Notes under the pieces: model-generated
What the model was told of the DNA's origin: nothing
The model's database searches: none
Seen by the model: the letters and a program-made list of their open reading frames with translations, nothing else
Translations under genes and position numbers: made by a program
In this document: piece by piece, positions 35,474-47,523 of the stretch
How the letters are laid out: every line of letters starts with the position of its first letter
Position numbering within the stretch: the first letter of the stretch is position 1
Assembly: GCA_003864495.1 (NCBI GenBank)
Contig: ML133437.1
Span: forward strand, 1,240,001 to 1,304,000
DNA from: Nemopilema nomurai
Lineage: Eukaryota; Cnidaria; Scyphozoa; Rhizostomeae; Rhizostomatidae
Direction: 5' to 3'
Length of the DNA: 64,000 bases

Positions 35474-38396
35474 TCAGAAACCTGGCAACAGACAGCAAAG
35501 CAAGAAAAACCTACACGCCTTGAAGAAGATGCTTAACATATATTCTTAGGATAAAATGGCAACAGCAGAGGTAACAAATAGAAGTGATTAGCAAGAAAGT
35601 GAGTCTGACAAAATTAGGATTTTTCATCAAATCAAAAATTGGTTTAGCCATACCTTCATCATCAGCTTGCATTACTTGTAATTCAGATATGACAACATCT
35701 TATGAAAAGACAAAAATAGATGATTTGCCAACTTAAAAGGAACTTAAAAAGAGTACAAAAAAGTTGAAGACATGTCAGCTACAAGTTGGGTTTATCCAGA
35801 GTAAAAAAAATTATTAAGTTTGTTGAGCCTTCCCTCTATAATTCCTCAAAAATAGCTGTTGGTTAACCCTTTATATGGACGTATAGTCAGAGCCAGATCC
35901 AGCAGCAAATCTGAGGGGTGCTTAAGATGCTTAATTTTCACAGCACGCGCCTACTTGACCCTTTGGCGATTGTAGTGCCGCAAACTCATCTATCTGCATG
36001 GTCCTATAGGCCAGGGCATCTCCCATCAAGCTCCTAGCAAAAATTTCTTTCACAATTGACTGAATTCTCAAGAGCTCTTTTTTTCATTTCAACTTCCTCA
36101 ACTATCAGGCAACCAAAAGTGGAAAATTCTTTCCACGGCAACATCCGCCATTGCTGCTACACGAACAGTCAGTATACTTAAGATGATTGTAAGGGGTGCT
36201 CCAAAACTAGTGGGAAAAATTTAGCTCATTCACCAAGTGTGTAGATTGAAGGACAAGGAAAAATTGGTTTCAGCAGATGTAGGTTATGCAAACTAACATT
36301 TGGGCAGTATATCATAAGATAACTGGGAAATTCATTTACATCTTCTAGGAAGGTTTAAGATGTTTTCCAGGGACTAGAGAATGCTCTATCTAAGGAAATT
36401 CTGACTGGTGCTCAAGCACCCACAGCAACCACTCCCTTCCCTATACCCCACTCTGTTATAGTGGCTTACTCCACTAACTTTCACTATTTCTCAAACTTGA
36501 AAACTTTACAATTAAATGCTTTATTCAATAAGATTTCTCATTATACCTTCATCTGGAAGCTTGTCCTCTTTGACTTCTGTCATAACTAAGTCAATCAAAG
36601 AGCAATCAAAATGAGCATATGTAAAGTGGCTATCCTGTAAACAAATAGGAAATCTTATTAAGGCTTTATGCGAGTTTAAAGGAACATGCAAAAAACTTAA
36701 CATGAAAGTGAAACCATCAATGACACTTCTATTCAACCACAATTCTGCAAGATATTGTCATGTATGACAACTTTAAATGAATAACAGACTCAAAAGGGTT
36801 GTTCTTCTGCTTTTATCAAAACTTATAGGGCAAATTATTCTGCTTTTGAATCAAAACTTATAAGGCAAATTATTCTGCTTTTAAGTGAAAACTTATACAG
36901 TGAAATCAATCTTGCTCGGTGGCAACTAGTCTGTTTAATGAAAGATAAATCAAAAATATATGTTCAAAAAGAACAGCATGTTACATTTGGTATACATGTT
37001 TTTTATAAGAAAACCACTTTATAAGGAACCTAGATGCAGAAGGCCGAAATATTTAAGGAACTTATACTACTAAAAACAAAATCCCTAAGGAACTTTTCGA
37101 TTTGAAATATTCTTATAACTGCAAGCATCAAGAACTAAAATGCCAGTTCCATTCATTTGCAGCCAATACTCGCATAGGTTGTTTGCTATTTGTGTGTCAA
37201 GTGCTTCATTGAGAAGTTTCTGCATGTGCTGTCTCATCCTTCTCTCTATTAAGTGATAAGGCTTATTGTAGTCAAAACACGGGAAGTGAGAACTTAAGGA
37301 ACTTTTAAGGAACTTTTGGTACTGGAATCTGATGATTTAACGTCTATGAATAAGGAACTTTTGGAACTAGGCCTTGGGGTAGGTTCCTTATAAAAAAAGC
37401 GTGTATTTTCATAGATTACCCTTATAAAACGTTCACACATATTTTCATTTATAACAGGCTTAAGTAAGCTCCTTATGAGCCATGGCATCATTTTTTAACA
37501 ACCAGATATCAACCATCTCAGCACAGGCCTGACCAGTGCAATTTCTTTTCACACCAATTCCAACCAATCAAACTGGCTCATACTGGTACCTATTAAATTG
37601 TTATGTTGTCATGGTACGCAGAATGCTTAAATTTTTTTTCCTCTTAGATTGTTGTTAAAGGAATTGTTAGGTGCCGTTCATAACCAGAACAAGATGACGT
37701 CATGTCTTTTTCTACTATGGACGGCACAGAATAGAAAAATTGAATGCTCAAATGCCTAAACTGAGGAGGGGTTACCTCTTTCGCTGATGCTGGTGCTTGC
37801 AATGCTAGCTTCGTGCTTTCATTCAAGTCCGGTTAGGTTGTTCAAAGAAAATTTGCAGTCAAGGCCACTTGTGCAAGAAAAACCAAAGTTGGAACAGTGG
37901 TTAGGGGAAGGCTTTTAGCCCCCAAGATCTCTTCAGCCTGCAACCACCCCCTAACTTTTCTAAACGGGTTTTGATTTCAGGCTAGTGTTTCCACCCATTT
38001 GCCTTAGATGTAGCTCTTGATGTTAAGTGCTCAGCCATTCACTCTAAACTGCTTGGGTATTTCTTGAACCTTAGGCCAAGCAAGTACGTCTTTCGACACT
38101 CAAACTGTTAAACCGGACTTTCCGTGAAATATCATACTTCGCAAGCGGTAAAAAATTCATACATGACTGCAATTGATTTCAAAACTTTGCTGAAAAGAAA
38201 CTTTTACTTGCCATTGTGATAGCGCTAACCCGGTAAGCTCTCCAAAATTCAAATTTCTACCATTTCTACCATCATAGCTGAGCCATCCTATAACCTCGCT
38301 GTGAGACAAAAATAATACTTATACGCAATACGGACAGACAGTAAAATGACATATTTCTGGGTGTGGCAACTAAGATGGGCGTCGATGGGTGTGGTC
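35474..38396 (-). CDS. Unrecognised gene, 3' exons (hydrophobic Cys-rich C-terminus)
   Basis: Six exons chain in one open frame, 5' to 3': 38396-38295, 38189-38138, 37808-37776, 36634-36547, 35698-35654, 35544-35474 (TGA). Each has GT/AG borders and phases that agree, which is unlikely by chance. They encode at least 129 residues, including TTPIDAHLSCHTQKYVILLS, KVLKSIAVMYEFFTACE, DSHFTYAHFDCSLIDLVMTE, DVVISELQVMQADDE and the end EYMLSIFFKACRFFLLCCLL followed by PGF. The final exon is a hydrophobic Phe/Leu/Cys segment at the extreme C-terminus that could be a tail anchor or a palmitoylated membrane contact (inference). I do not recognise the family. 5' exons must exist, since the first listed exon begins mid-codon; they should lie between 38.4 and 40.7 kb but I could not define them. 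The first two exons are less certain than the last three. Confidence 0.6.
36993..37405. mobile_element. TA-flanked MITE, copy 2 (intron of the unrecognised gene)
   Basis: Colinear with the element at 7916-8306: a left end related to ACGCTTTTTTATAAGGAACC but mutated, shared interior such as AACTGCAAGCATCAAGAACT and GCAGCCAATACTCGCATAGG, and an intact right end GGTTCCTTATAAAAAAAGCG then TGTA. It is slightly longer (413 bp), partly through duplicated AAGGAACTTT segments. No coding capacity. Confidence 0.85.
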
Positions 38397-38652
38397 CTAT
38401 AGAAAATGTCAGCTGATAAAAACAAGTACAGTTGTGTATGAAAAATTTGAGATATCATGAATCTTACTTGACAAATATACAAATAAAAACTTGCGCTATC
38501 ATCAACAGTAGACTTAAAAAAATTATTTAAAGTATCCTTGAAAAATAGCAGGGCTATGATTTTATATATACACTCATTTTAAAATGCTAGATCTGGGACT
38601 GATGATGTTGGCCGCTTCTTAAATCATAAGACTTGCTACCAACGATTTTAAG

Positions 38653-39800
38653 CAGTGGCGTAGCGTGAGTTGCAGATGTGGGTATGCGGGGAGGGGTCTG
38701 GGGTCAAGTGGGAACGCCATAATGGGGGAGCAGGGGGCGAAGCCCCTGGAAGCTATAGCTTTTTGAAAACACCTGATAGTTGAAATAGCGCTCTCTCTAC
38801 ATTCTTATCATGCCCAAACAGAACATCTACAACACACTACGAAATGAACATTGTAGGATAGAAAAATGACAATTTTTTGACAACAACATGACATGACAAG
38901 CATGACTATGTTCAAATGAATTAGGCTACAACCTTTGAGCTGATAAACAATCCAAAATCTTCTATAACAATTTAATGCTCGTGGTTATGATAATATTTAT
39001 AAACAACATACAGGCGAAAATGGAACTTTAAAGGGCAGACCCCCGTACCACCCCTATTTGTGCACCCTCCCTATTTGGATACCCTCACTAATTGAGTACC
39101 CTCACTTGGCACTCAAGCTAAAATGAAAAGCATTTGTGCAATCATCTTATACTCCTCTATCTCTATAACCCTATAATCCATATCGTCTACTTATTTGAAT
39201 CCACATGTCGAAGACTTATGCTTCGATTCAATCGACAACCGCATGCCCTGGCTTATTGTGATCAGTATCTGGTCAAGTGACTTGGCTTGCTGATCAAGAG
39301 AACACGAAGCAAGCTGAGGTCAGTTGCTTCCCTTTCAAAGCTCTATCCTCAACACTGTGAGTAAAAAATTGGAGCAATCTCTCGTTGGCAGGATAGATTA
39401 TTCGTTGATACAGCATTCTATCCTATTTTTTTTGCAAAATTTTACATTTAAAGAGGGAAAAAACAATTGTTTTGTATCAGGTAATGCGGTCAGAATTCCG
39501 CATTCCTGGAAATGAGCAGTGCTGTAGACAAAGGTCAAAGTCAGTCCAAAACAAAGGGATCTTCAGAAACAGGGATACGATGATTAGTAAATTTCTGTCA
39601 AGGTAAAGGCTAGGGTGGATCAATTGAACTCCGATGGGTGGATCAAGGGTGCGACAGTGCAAATCTCAATTAATCGCCAAAGAAACTGTTTAAGCAATAG
39701 AAACTGTTTTCTTTTTCAAAGAGGCGTTTTTGAAGATATTTTTGGTCAGATTTGCAGGGCATCCGGCGCATTACCAGCTTCCCTTGACGCTACGCCCATG
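38653..39800. mobile_element. Non-autonomous hAT-type transposon with 8-bp target-site duplication
   Basis: The 1,148-bp element begins CAGTGGCGTAGCGTGAG and ends CTTGACGCTACGCCCATG, an imperfect inverted repeat of about 15 bp. It is bordered on both sides by the identical 8-mer ATTTTAAG (38645-38652 and 39801-39808). An 8-bp duplication with CAG(T/G)G-type ends is the hallmark of hAT insertion. No transposase frame is present inside. It lies just upstream of the visible exons of the unrecognised minus-strand gene, probably in an intron. Confidence 0.85.
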
Positions 39801-39808
39801 ATTTTAAG

Positions 39809-40699
39809 TGACTTATTTCTTATACTTTTGATCCCTTTAGTGTAGAGCTGGAGCTGGTCTATTTTTGTTAGAAGATTGGATCTAGCTTGGCTCGTCTCTC
39901 AGATTCATTTCCCGTATTCGACGAGGATGAAAAAGGGTGTTGTCGTTTGAAGTCGGCACTCCAGCAAGTCACCTCAGTCCCCAATTCCAGCAAGTCACCT
40001 CAGTCACCTTAAGTCACAAATTCCCAGACGTCAGTCTTTATGGAGTCTCCCACATTGATAATGGTAATTTAACCCTTCGCATTTTTACGGTAAAATGCAA
40101 ATTTACAAATTTTAACCACAACACGGGAAAATAGCTGGTACACACCAGCACACCAGAAATTTCTGGTGGCGCACACCGGCACACTAAGATTTTCGCCACG
40201 CTGCAGACCGGGCCATAAATCATGCAGTTATCATTAAAATACTCTTTTGCCCTTGGTGAGACTTTTGTTGGGGTTGCTCATCGACCAATGTGCCATGTTT
40301 CTTGAAGCTTCAAGGCCGTTCGAAGAAATATGAATTACATGAGTTCCATCAAACTAGTACAAATGCCGAAATACCGTTTGGCCTTCGGCTCTCATCACAG
40401 TTTCTTCTGTGGCGTGGCGAAAAAAAGGACATGTTGTTCATGCTTGCATAGGCTTCCTGGTGGCTGTGAAGGAGCACCTTGATTTGTTGGAAGGAAGATG
40501 ACTTGAACAGGACGTCGCTTACATAGATGCAAGATCAAAACATGGTTGATTCATAAGGGTTTGATTAAATTAAATTTAAACCTGGTCTCTCTTAAAGCCT
40601 ATTTATTTCAAAGGCAAATGTGGGCTTAAGAAAGATAAGCGGTGGGCCCAAAGTTGCAGTTATTATTAGTCGCCTTTGTCTGATTCAAATACAGTAAAA
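39809..40699. other. Region upstream of DAPP1-like gene
   Basis: It contains two near-identical CCAGCAAGTCACCTCAGT motifs (about 39961-40010). Several short open frames on both strands lack recognisable domains. It should contain the DAPP1 promoter and perhaps 5' exons of the divergent minus-strand gene; neither could be pinned down. Confidence 0.4.
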
Positions 40700-43600
40700 A
40701 TGAGCAAGGAAGTGGAACAGTTAAGGTAAGTCAAAGTTTTCATGCTTCTGCAAGTAGAATTTATTAATTTGGCGAGCGGAAATCAATCGAAGAAACTGGA
40801 GGGCATTGCGACCATCAGGAATTACGACAGGTAAAAATTAAAATGATGACAACAACACTCTAGAAAGCGAGCATTGCCATTTTAACCCTTTCCAGAACTT
40901 TACTCTGTAAGTAGAGCCGGACGACGTTATACGGTGAACACTGCAGACAGAAGAAGTCTTTTGTATATTTTGATTTTGCCCATATTGAAGCTCGGTGTTT
41001 TGGTGCAATTATTGAAGCGCCGAAGTTATCCTTAGGGCCCCCAAATGATTGCTCGTAAGGGAAACAAATCACCGCTTGCTCGTTAGTCAGCAACACCAAT
41101 AATGGGCATCGCTTTAGCATTTTGCTCAATTAGACTAAAGAAATTAAGTTGGTCACTGCAATTGATTAGGTAGAGTGTTAGCTAAAAGACCAGTAACTCA
41201 ACACAGCCAAATACCTTCTTTGTCTATACTCTGTAACAGGTAAGAGGAGCTAAGATTTGGCTTTAAGATATCTCCAGAGTTGGTGATTAATTTTGTTAAT
41301 GAAACAGGTTGATATGCTTGTGTACACAATTAATTGTGAACACTTAATCTGCTGACTATAGTTTATATAGAATAAGCTGGCTAGGTTGGTCTGCATGTTC
41401 TTTTTTCATCATCAAGAAATCACAATATTGTGGAAAGAATCAAGTTAACAATCATTTGTCTTTGTTAAAGTTCAAGGTTTGACCTTATGTATATAAATTA
41501 CTTGTATTTATTAATTATCAATTATATGTTTATTATGTTTTGGACATCAACTGTTTGTGTGTTTGGTCGCTGAAAATGATATGATTGGCATCATTGTATT
41601 ATTGATTGCTAATTTTGTAAGCATTTTCTTAGTTTAGTATAAATCATGATAAAAAGATAATGAAAAGACAGTTATTTAGGAAGTTAATCAAACAACCATA
41701 AATCTACTGAACGAAAATATAATTAAATGTGGAGAGTTTTACTTTTGTGGCCAAATGCTTGAAATACATATCAGATTCAACATTATCAACATACCCACCA
41801 TATCAGTTATGATAGTTTATAACCAGATTATACTGTATACCAAACATGCGGAATGTAGGAAGATTCCAGATATTAACAGATCTTGAAATTTCTATAGGTT
41901 TTGAATTCTTTTCACAGCTGGTTTCACCCAAATTTAAATCGTCACCATGCCGAAGCACTATTGATTCAAAATGGGGAAGATGGAAGTTACTTGCTGAGAG
42001 AAAGCTCAACAAACAGAGGAGAATACTCTTTATCTGTTCGATGCGCCAACTCAGCGAAGCACTTCCAAATTGGATGGGATGGCACCCACTTCACCTTTGG
42101 AATGGGGCGATTTTCTAGTTTAAAGGATTTTGTTGAGCATTTTGAGAACAAACCTTTGATTGGAGGTGAATCAGGTGTGAAATCTTTCAAATTAAAACTT
42201 GATGAACATGATATTTTTTACCATCTGTTGTAGAGTGCTGAATTGCAATGAACTGTACATGCTTATGGTATTCTGATGCATAGTGTGAACATCAAGCAAC
42301 TATAAATGATCATATATATATATATACATATACCATCAAAAGCTCATGCACCAAGTGTAATAAAAATAATATAGATATTCAGAAAAACACTATCTCGTAA
42401 ACATTTCAACAGAAGTCTTCATTGGTAATGCTTAGTGGCGGCTGCAGCCTGTGAAAAGTGGGAGAGACAGGGTTTCTGGGGCATGGCCCCTGGAAAAAAA
42501 TTTGGACCACACCCTTTTTCTGTGGTATTAATCAGTTCTACAAAATAATCTTAATTGTATATCAACTTTTATTCAAACCAACTGTAAATATACATAAAGG
42601 TTATTATTATTTTTATTCTTCCCTGTGAGAAGCATTCTCTCTCGTAGGAAACACCCTTGTTTGCCAAAAATGTAATTTAATTTATGGTTGGTAATGAACG
42701 TTATTGCATAAAATTTGATTTCAAAGTGTGTAATCAGAAATTATATTTGTGTAAAATCGTGATAAAACATACAAGTTTATAATAATAGTAAAATTGTCAA
42801 GCGCTACAATGTCATGAAATCTAAAGAAGCTTTCAAAGTAACAGATAATTAAAGAACCATTTTGAGGGGATACCAAGTTCTAATGGACAGACCAAGTTTT
42901 AAGCCATCAAATATAATGGACTACAAGATCAGCTTGAAAAGGGGAGAAAAAGTCAATTTGTCAACAGAGTCTGCACGCAGGTTACACAATGTCAGCTTCT
43001 AACTATCTAGGTAACATACATGTCTTACCCAAGACTAAAACTTGTTGCCTAAAACTCTCTAAAGAATCCAATAAGACACATTTTAAAATGGGGTACACAG
43101 AGCTTGGAGGTGCTCAAATATTCTTTTCAATTTTTAGGTGTTCTCACACTACTAAAGCACCCTTACCCAAGAGATGTCAAGGAGCCAGTGCAGTATGAAA
43201 CAATAAGGGTCCATGCAGAATGGGGCAATCGTCCAAGTTCAGCAAGTGATGTAGGGAGAACAGATTTTTCAGTGAGTTGGCTTTGTTCATCTTTCATTTA
43301 CTGGAGTATAATATTCAAGTCTTGCTCACATACAACTTCAGCTGAGTGAAGGAAGTGTCTATCAGTCATGTTCAACTCATTCCAACTATTCTGATTCCAC
43401 TTCTGAAGCCCTTCATTTCGGTGCTAAAATAGTTTTAGCTCTCTGTTAGGAAGCAGCAATTTCTCATTTGAAGAGTCATGAAAACTCTTAAGCTTGGTTT
43501 CCACTATGAGATAATTCCGAGTTAAATTGAGAATCAACTCATGGTATATTTTGAGTTAGCCTGAGACAGAGTGAAATGGCATGAGATAATGAGAGCTAAC

Positions 43601-46600
43601 TACAAAATTAACCCAAGCACTGATTCGGTTTCCACTTGAGATTAATTTAATAAGGGAAATACCAAAAAATTCCTTTCATTTGAGTCTTACAGCCATGGGT
43701 GGTGCCTCAATGTAAAGCTAACTTTCGCTTCTAAGAAGACATAGAAGGAAAAGGGTTTTGTTCAAAAGTGGTTCGCCTAAAAGCCTTTTTCTGTTTTGTC
43801 ATACAAAACTGGAAATAGCTTGACTTCTTCTGTGAGTAGCTCTTCATCTTACAGCTAAAGTGAAGTCCTTTTTCTCTCTTCTTTCACAACCGAGTTGAAA
43901 TGACTGTTTCATCAAAAATATTGCTCAGTGCAAATGCGTTGCGCAATAATATCAAGTGCAGATGGTTGCCATACCCCTCCCACACGTTGGATTCCTTTTG
44001 TAAGATGAAATATTACCTCACATTAACTCACAAGCTTGAAATAAAAAAATGAGATAATGTGAGCTAGCATGAGTCAATTTTCATGAGATTACTTTTAATG
44101 AGTGTTTCCACTATGAGATAATTTTAAACCAACTCAGATCACAAAATTATCTCAAATTAACTCATGTTAAGCTCTAAAGATGATTAGAAAATTAAAAAAT
44201 CAATGTTTGAATTGAAACTTTCTATTAAAATTCAACAATACATCTTGCATGCTTATTGTACATAAACACATTTCAAATGTTCTCTTATTGCTGATGTCCA
44301 ATACTGCAATTGGGAGTTAATCTCTAAAACTGTTGATTCCCACTCTAATACAGAGGTGAATTTTATTCAAGCTCAAAGTCAGTGAAGCAAAATAGTCTGG
44401 CAGTGGCTTCAGGCAATCATTTTGGCTACATTGGGGATTTATACATAACCATTACTTACTTTCTCTGCTGTAATTTCATTAATTTAAGGGTAAAAAACCT
44501 GTATAGGTGTTCATTTTTTCTCATTTCGGCGCCCTCCCCCCTCAAATCGCAGGTGTGACCTATGTGTAGAGTGATCAACTTTAGTTCACATATCTGAAAA
44601 CAAGGCTTGCTATTGTTGTGGGTAACAAAAATTAATTTACGTTTGACATAAATTATTATAAAATGCCATCAATCATGCCAAAGATGGTGGGAAAATGTAT
44701 CAAGTGGAATGGGATGAACTTTTTTGACTGTCTGAAGATGTAGAAGTATTTTGTGGATTTTTTAACAATATTTTCAAAAATGAAGTATCAGACAAAATGT
44801 TTTTGTTTTAAATCTTGAGGCCTCAAACTTGGGTTAATGTGCAGCTTATGCACAGGTTTTTATGGTACATCTTATTTTCTTTGTTGGAGAATTTCTCTAG
44901 CATACATCCAATAATAACTGCTTGTATGAAATCCTCTATCATCAAAGGACTACCTTAAAACTGCCTCTTCTGTAAATGACTCATCTCTGAGTGTGCTTCT
45001 CTAATTCTAGATAAATTCCAAGGAAGGATACTTAACAAAACTTGGAGGAAGAGTCAAGGTTAGTGGTCCAGATTAGAATTGGCTTGCATGAACAAATGCA
45101 GGCTACACTTAGCATTGAACAGTAAGTAGAATAAGTCAAAGTAGTAATCAGGTGTTGTGGTTAAAGTTTTCTTAATTTTTTATGTCGCAAATATGAGAGT
45201 TATCATGTAAATAGTTGCTCTTTAAGTTTATTAAATAATTGTTGGTCCACTTGTAATTTTGAAATCTTTTTTGAAATTTATCTAGAACTGGAAAGCACGG
45301 TGGTTTGTCTTAGTCAAAAATGAGTTGAGATATTATAAATCCAAAGGGGTAAGTTTTAATAACTTCCTTCAATCGATACTGATCAATATTTTTATTCTAT
45401 CACCAATATCAGAAGGGCAATGGGAGTTAACTTTCAACCTTCCTAAAAAGTTCCTTGAAGACCGTTTACTAACCATGTTGGATTTACTACAACACTTGAT
45501 ACTACAATATAATGAACAGACCTGTTTAATCAAGCCAGCTAAATTACATTAAAATTACAAGTAAAAAGTATGCAACAAAAGCTTTATTCTAACAAGACTC
45601 CAAATATATATCACTATGGGCAAACATCTATTCATAGATTTGAATAAATTATTGTTTAGTACTTATAGCAAGATTGTTCTTTTCTAGGAAAGTTCTAAAT
45701 CCAATCACACTCATTTTGAACTGAACTTTGCTATGTGAATATATTTAAGCAATAAAAATACTGCTATTAATGCTCTAGCGAAAATATGTGACCTGCCTTT
45801 GCATCCCTGTCACGAGCCTTTGCACCCCTGCCACAAGCCTTTGCATCCCTGCCCCCAGCCACTTCATCTTAACTCTTATTCTATTACTCTAATTTTTATT
45901 TTATGATCAGCTTTCTATTTCTATGATCCCAAGTTTATCAAAAGCAATTTTAATGTTTAAATTTTGTATGTATTTACTAATTGTTTGAAAATTTGATCAA
46001 TAGCTCTCAAGTGTCAAATTAAGACAACATTTGGTATCATTTTTATTGCATAATTTACAGATAAAGTAGGCTTTCTCTATCCATTTCAGGATAAGAATCC
46101 AATACGTACCCTAGATCTATCAAAATGCGAAAGACTTGATGAAGACGACGATTCAGGAAAAGCTAACTGTTTTTTGTAAGGCTGAACTTCTATGTATTTG
46201 TTCCTTGTGATAGATTTTTATTACCTTTGATCCTACTATACCAATGAAGAAAGAATTCATTTTTAACAATAGGCTATTAGTATTTACTGTCCTTTTTTGC
46301 AGAACTAATTAATGTAATTTTTGTCTGACTCTGTAAAATATTTTAGGATTGCAATGCCAAACAGAACTTACCACATTTATGCAAGTTCCTCATCAGAAAA
46401 AGAGGAATGGATGGAAATTTTGAGATGGAAACTGGTATTTCTCATTTCTTCCCTTGGGTTTCTTTTCCTTTGATATCAGTTTCAGTAGGCTCTTATTAAG
46501 GATCTAAATGTCATTATATAATTGCTTTTGAAACTTAAGATAAAAAACTGGCCACAAGTTCCACCAACAACAAAAAAACCTTTTATTACATTTTAAAACT

Positions 46601-46824
46601 AAACATTTAAAAAACTAAGTGAGAAAAAGTGAAATTTGTTCACAAAACTGTTTACTATTGATTGTGAATCTTGTTCTTAACAGCTGATTAAATTTCTTGC
46701 TCTAGTAAACAGTGTGCTTTTTTTAAGAAACATCAGTCATCAATCCAAGTTTGCTTTTTTACATCAATGAGTTTAACCTAATTTTGTTCATTGATATTCT
46801 TCATTTCAGCAACATCTGAAGTAG
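40700..46824 (+). CDS. DAPP1: DAPP1/Bam32-like adaptor (SH2 + PH)
   Basis: Eight exons: 40700-40725, 41918-42174, 43138-43271, 45011-45058, 45286-45348, 46090-46175, 46347-46434, 46810-46824; 238 residues, shorter than the 280 of human because the N-terminus is minimal (MSKEVEQL then the SH2). The SH2 domain (about 10-100) starts WFHPNLNRHHAEALL and has GSYLLRES with R36 as the phosphotyrosine-binding arginine. KHPYPRDVKEPVQYETIRV holds Y114, equivalent in context to the regulatory tyrosine of mammalian DAPP1. The PH domain (about 140-235) starts SKEGYLTKLGGRVKNWKARW, with the K...R pattern of PI(3,4,5)P3/PI(3,4)P2-binding PH domains, and ends EEWMEILRWKL. Family role: a PI3K-dependent membrane adaptor. 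Exon 1 gives only eight complete codons plus two bases; its ATG-to-donor frame and phase-2 end fit, but it is the least certain exon. The last exon encodes just QHLK and the stop. Confidence 0.9.
43490..44170. repeat. Repeat-rich DAPP1 intron segment
   Basis: GTTTCCACTATGAGATAATT occurs near 43499 and again near 44104 in the same orientation, with a diverged GGTTTCCACTTGAGATTAAT near 43628. TGAGATAA/TTATCTCA motifs recur in between. It is probably an old degenerate mobile element or duplicated segment with unresolved boundaries. Confidence 0.4.
45796..45858. repeat. 21-bp tandem repeat, three units
   Basis: CCTTTGCATCCCTGTCACGAG and two variants (CACCCCTGCCACAAG and CATCCCTGCCCCCAG endings) stand head to tail in a DAPP1 intron. 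Confidence 0.9.
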
Positions 46825-47523
46825 GAACCATTATTGAATGTCACATGTCACGGATAGATTGTGCTGTGGAAAACTATGAGTCAAGAGTCAAGCACAGTAA
46901 CTTTTGTATGATGCTATGGAAATCTTTATTAGAAGCCCAATATATAGAAAAATGGGTCCTTGTTCTTCCAAAGCATACCGTTTATTTCTTTTTTGAACAG
47001 ATAACGTTATTAATTTAGAATACATTTGTTATGGCATAAAAAAGCTTTGCTCCCTTGTACAATTTATAGGATACTGAAACTACCATTCCGAAAAAATTGT
47101 TACTACACTGGAAATGCTCCAAAAGATACCAAGTTTAATTTTTCTTATACCACTTTCTTGATGGCAGTAGCAAACCTGCAAATTTGTGTTTATGTTGATT
47201 AAATACAGTGAAAACCACCTGACTGAGTCAAAAGCTTTTTGCAATCGTAACAAGATATGTAATGAAGATAACTAAAATTAATGTTTAGAGATTTTCAATG
47301 TTTCTTATAACCTAATCAATGGTGTGAAAAATGGATATTTTTACATAAATATTTACATTGTATTATAAGTCATAACATTTCTAGTCTTTCACATAAAACA
47401 GATTCTTATATCTAGCATCTATGTCCAGTGGCAGATGCACCCTCTCTTCTTTTACCCCCTTGATATTTTCTGAAGGGACTTGTGATGGCTAGAATGGAAG
47501 CCTTGAACATTTTTATCACAAGG
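46825..47523. other. Convergent DAPP1/CLK 3' intergenic region
   Basis: 700 bases between two facing stop codons. AT-rich; an AAATAAAC on the minus strand (about 46980-46987) is a possible distal CLK polyadenylation signal. Nothing else is supported. Confidence 0.45.

Noticed and set aside
37644..37826. Alternative upstream acceptor giving a longer exon (start 37815) in the unrecognised gene
   Set aside because: It would need a phase-2 partner, whereas the well-formed exon at 38189-38138 ends in phase 0 and joins cleanly to 37808.
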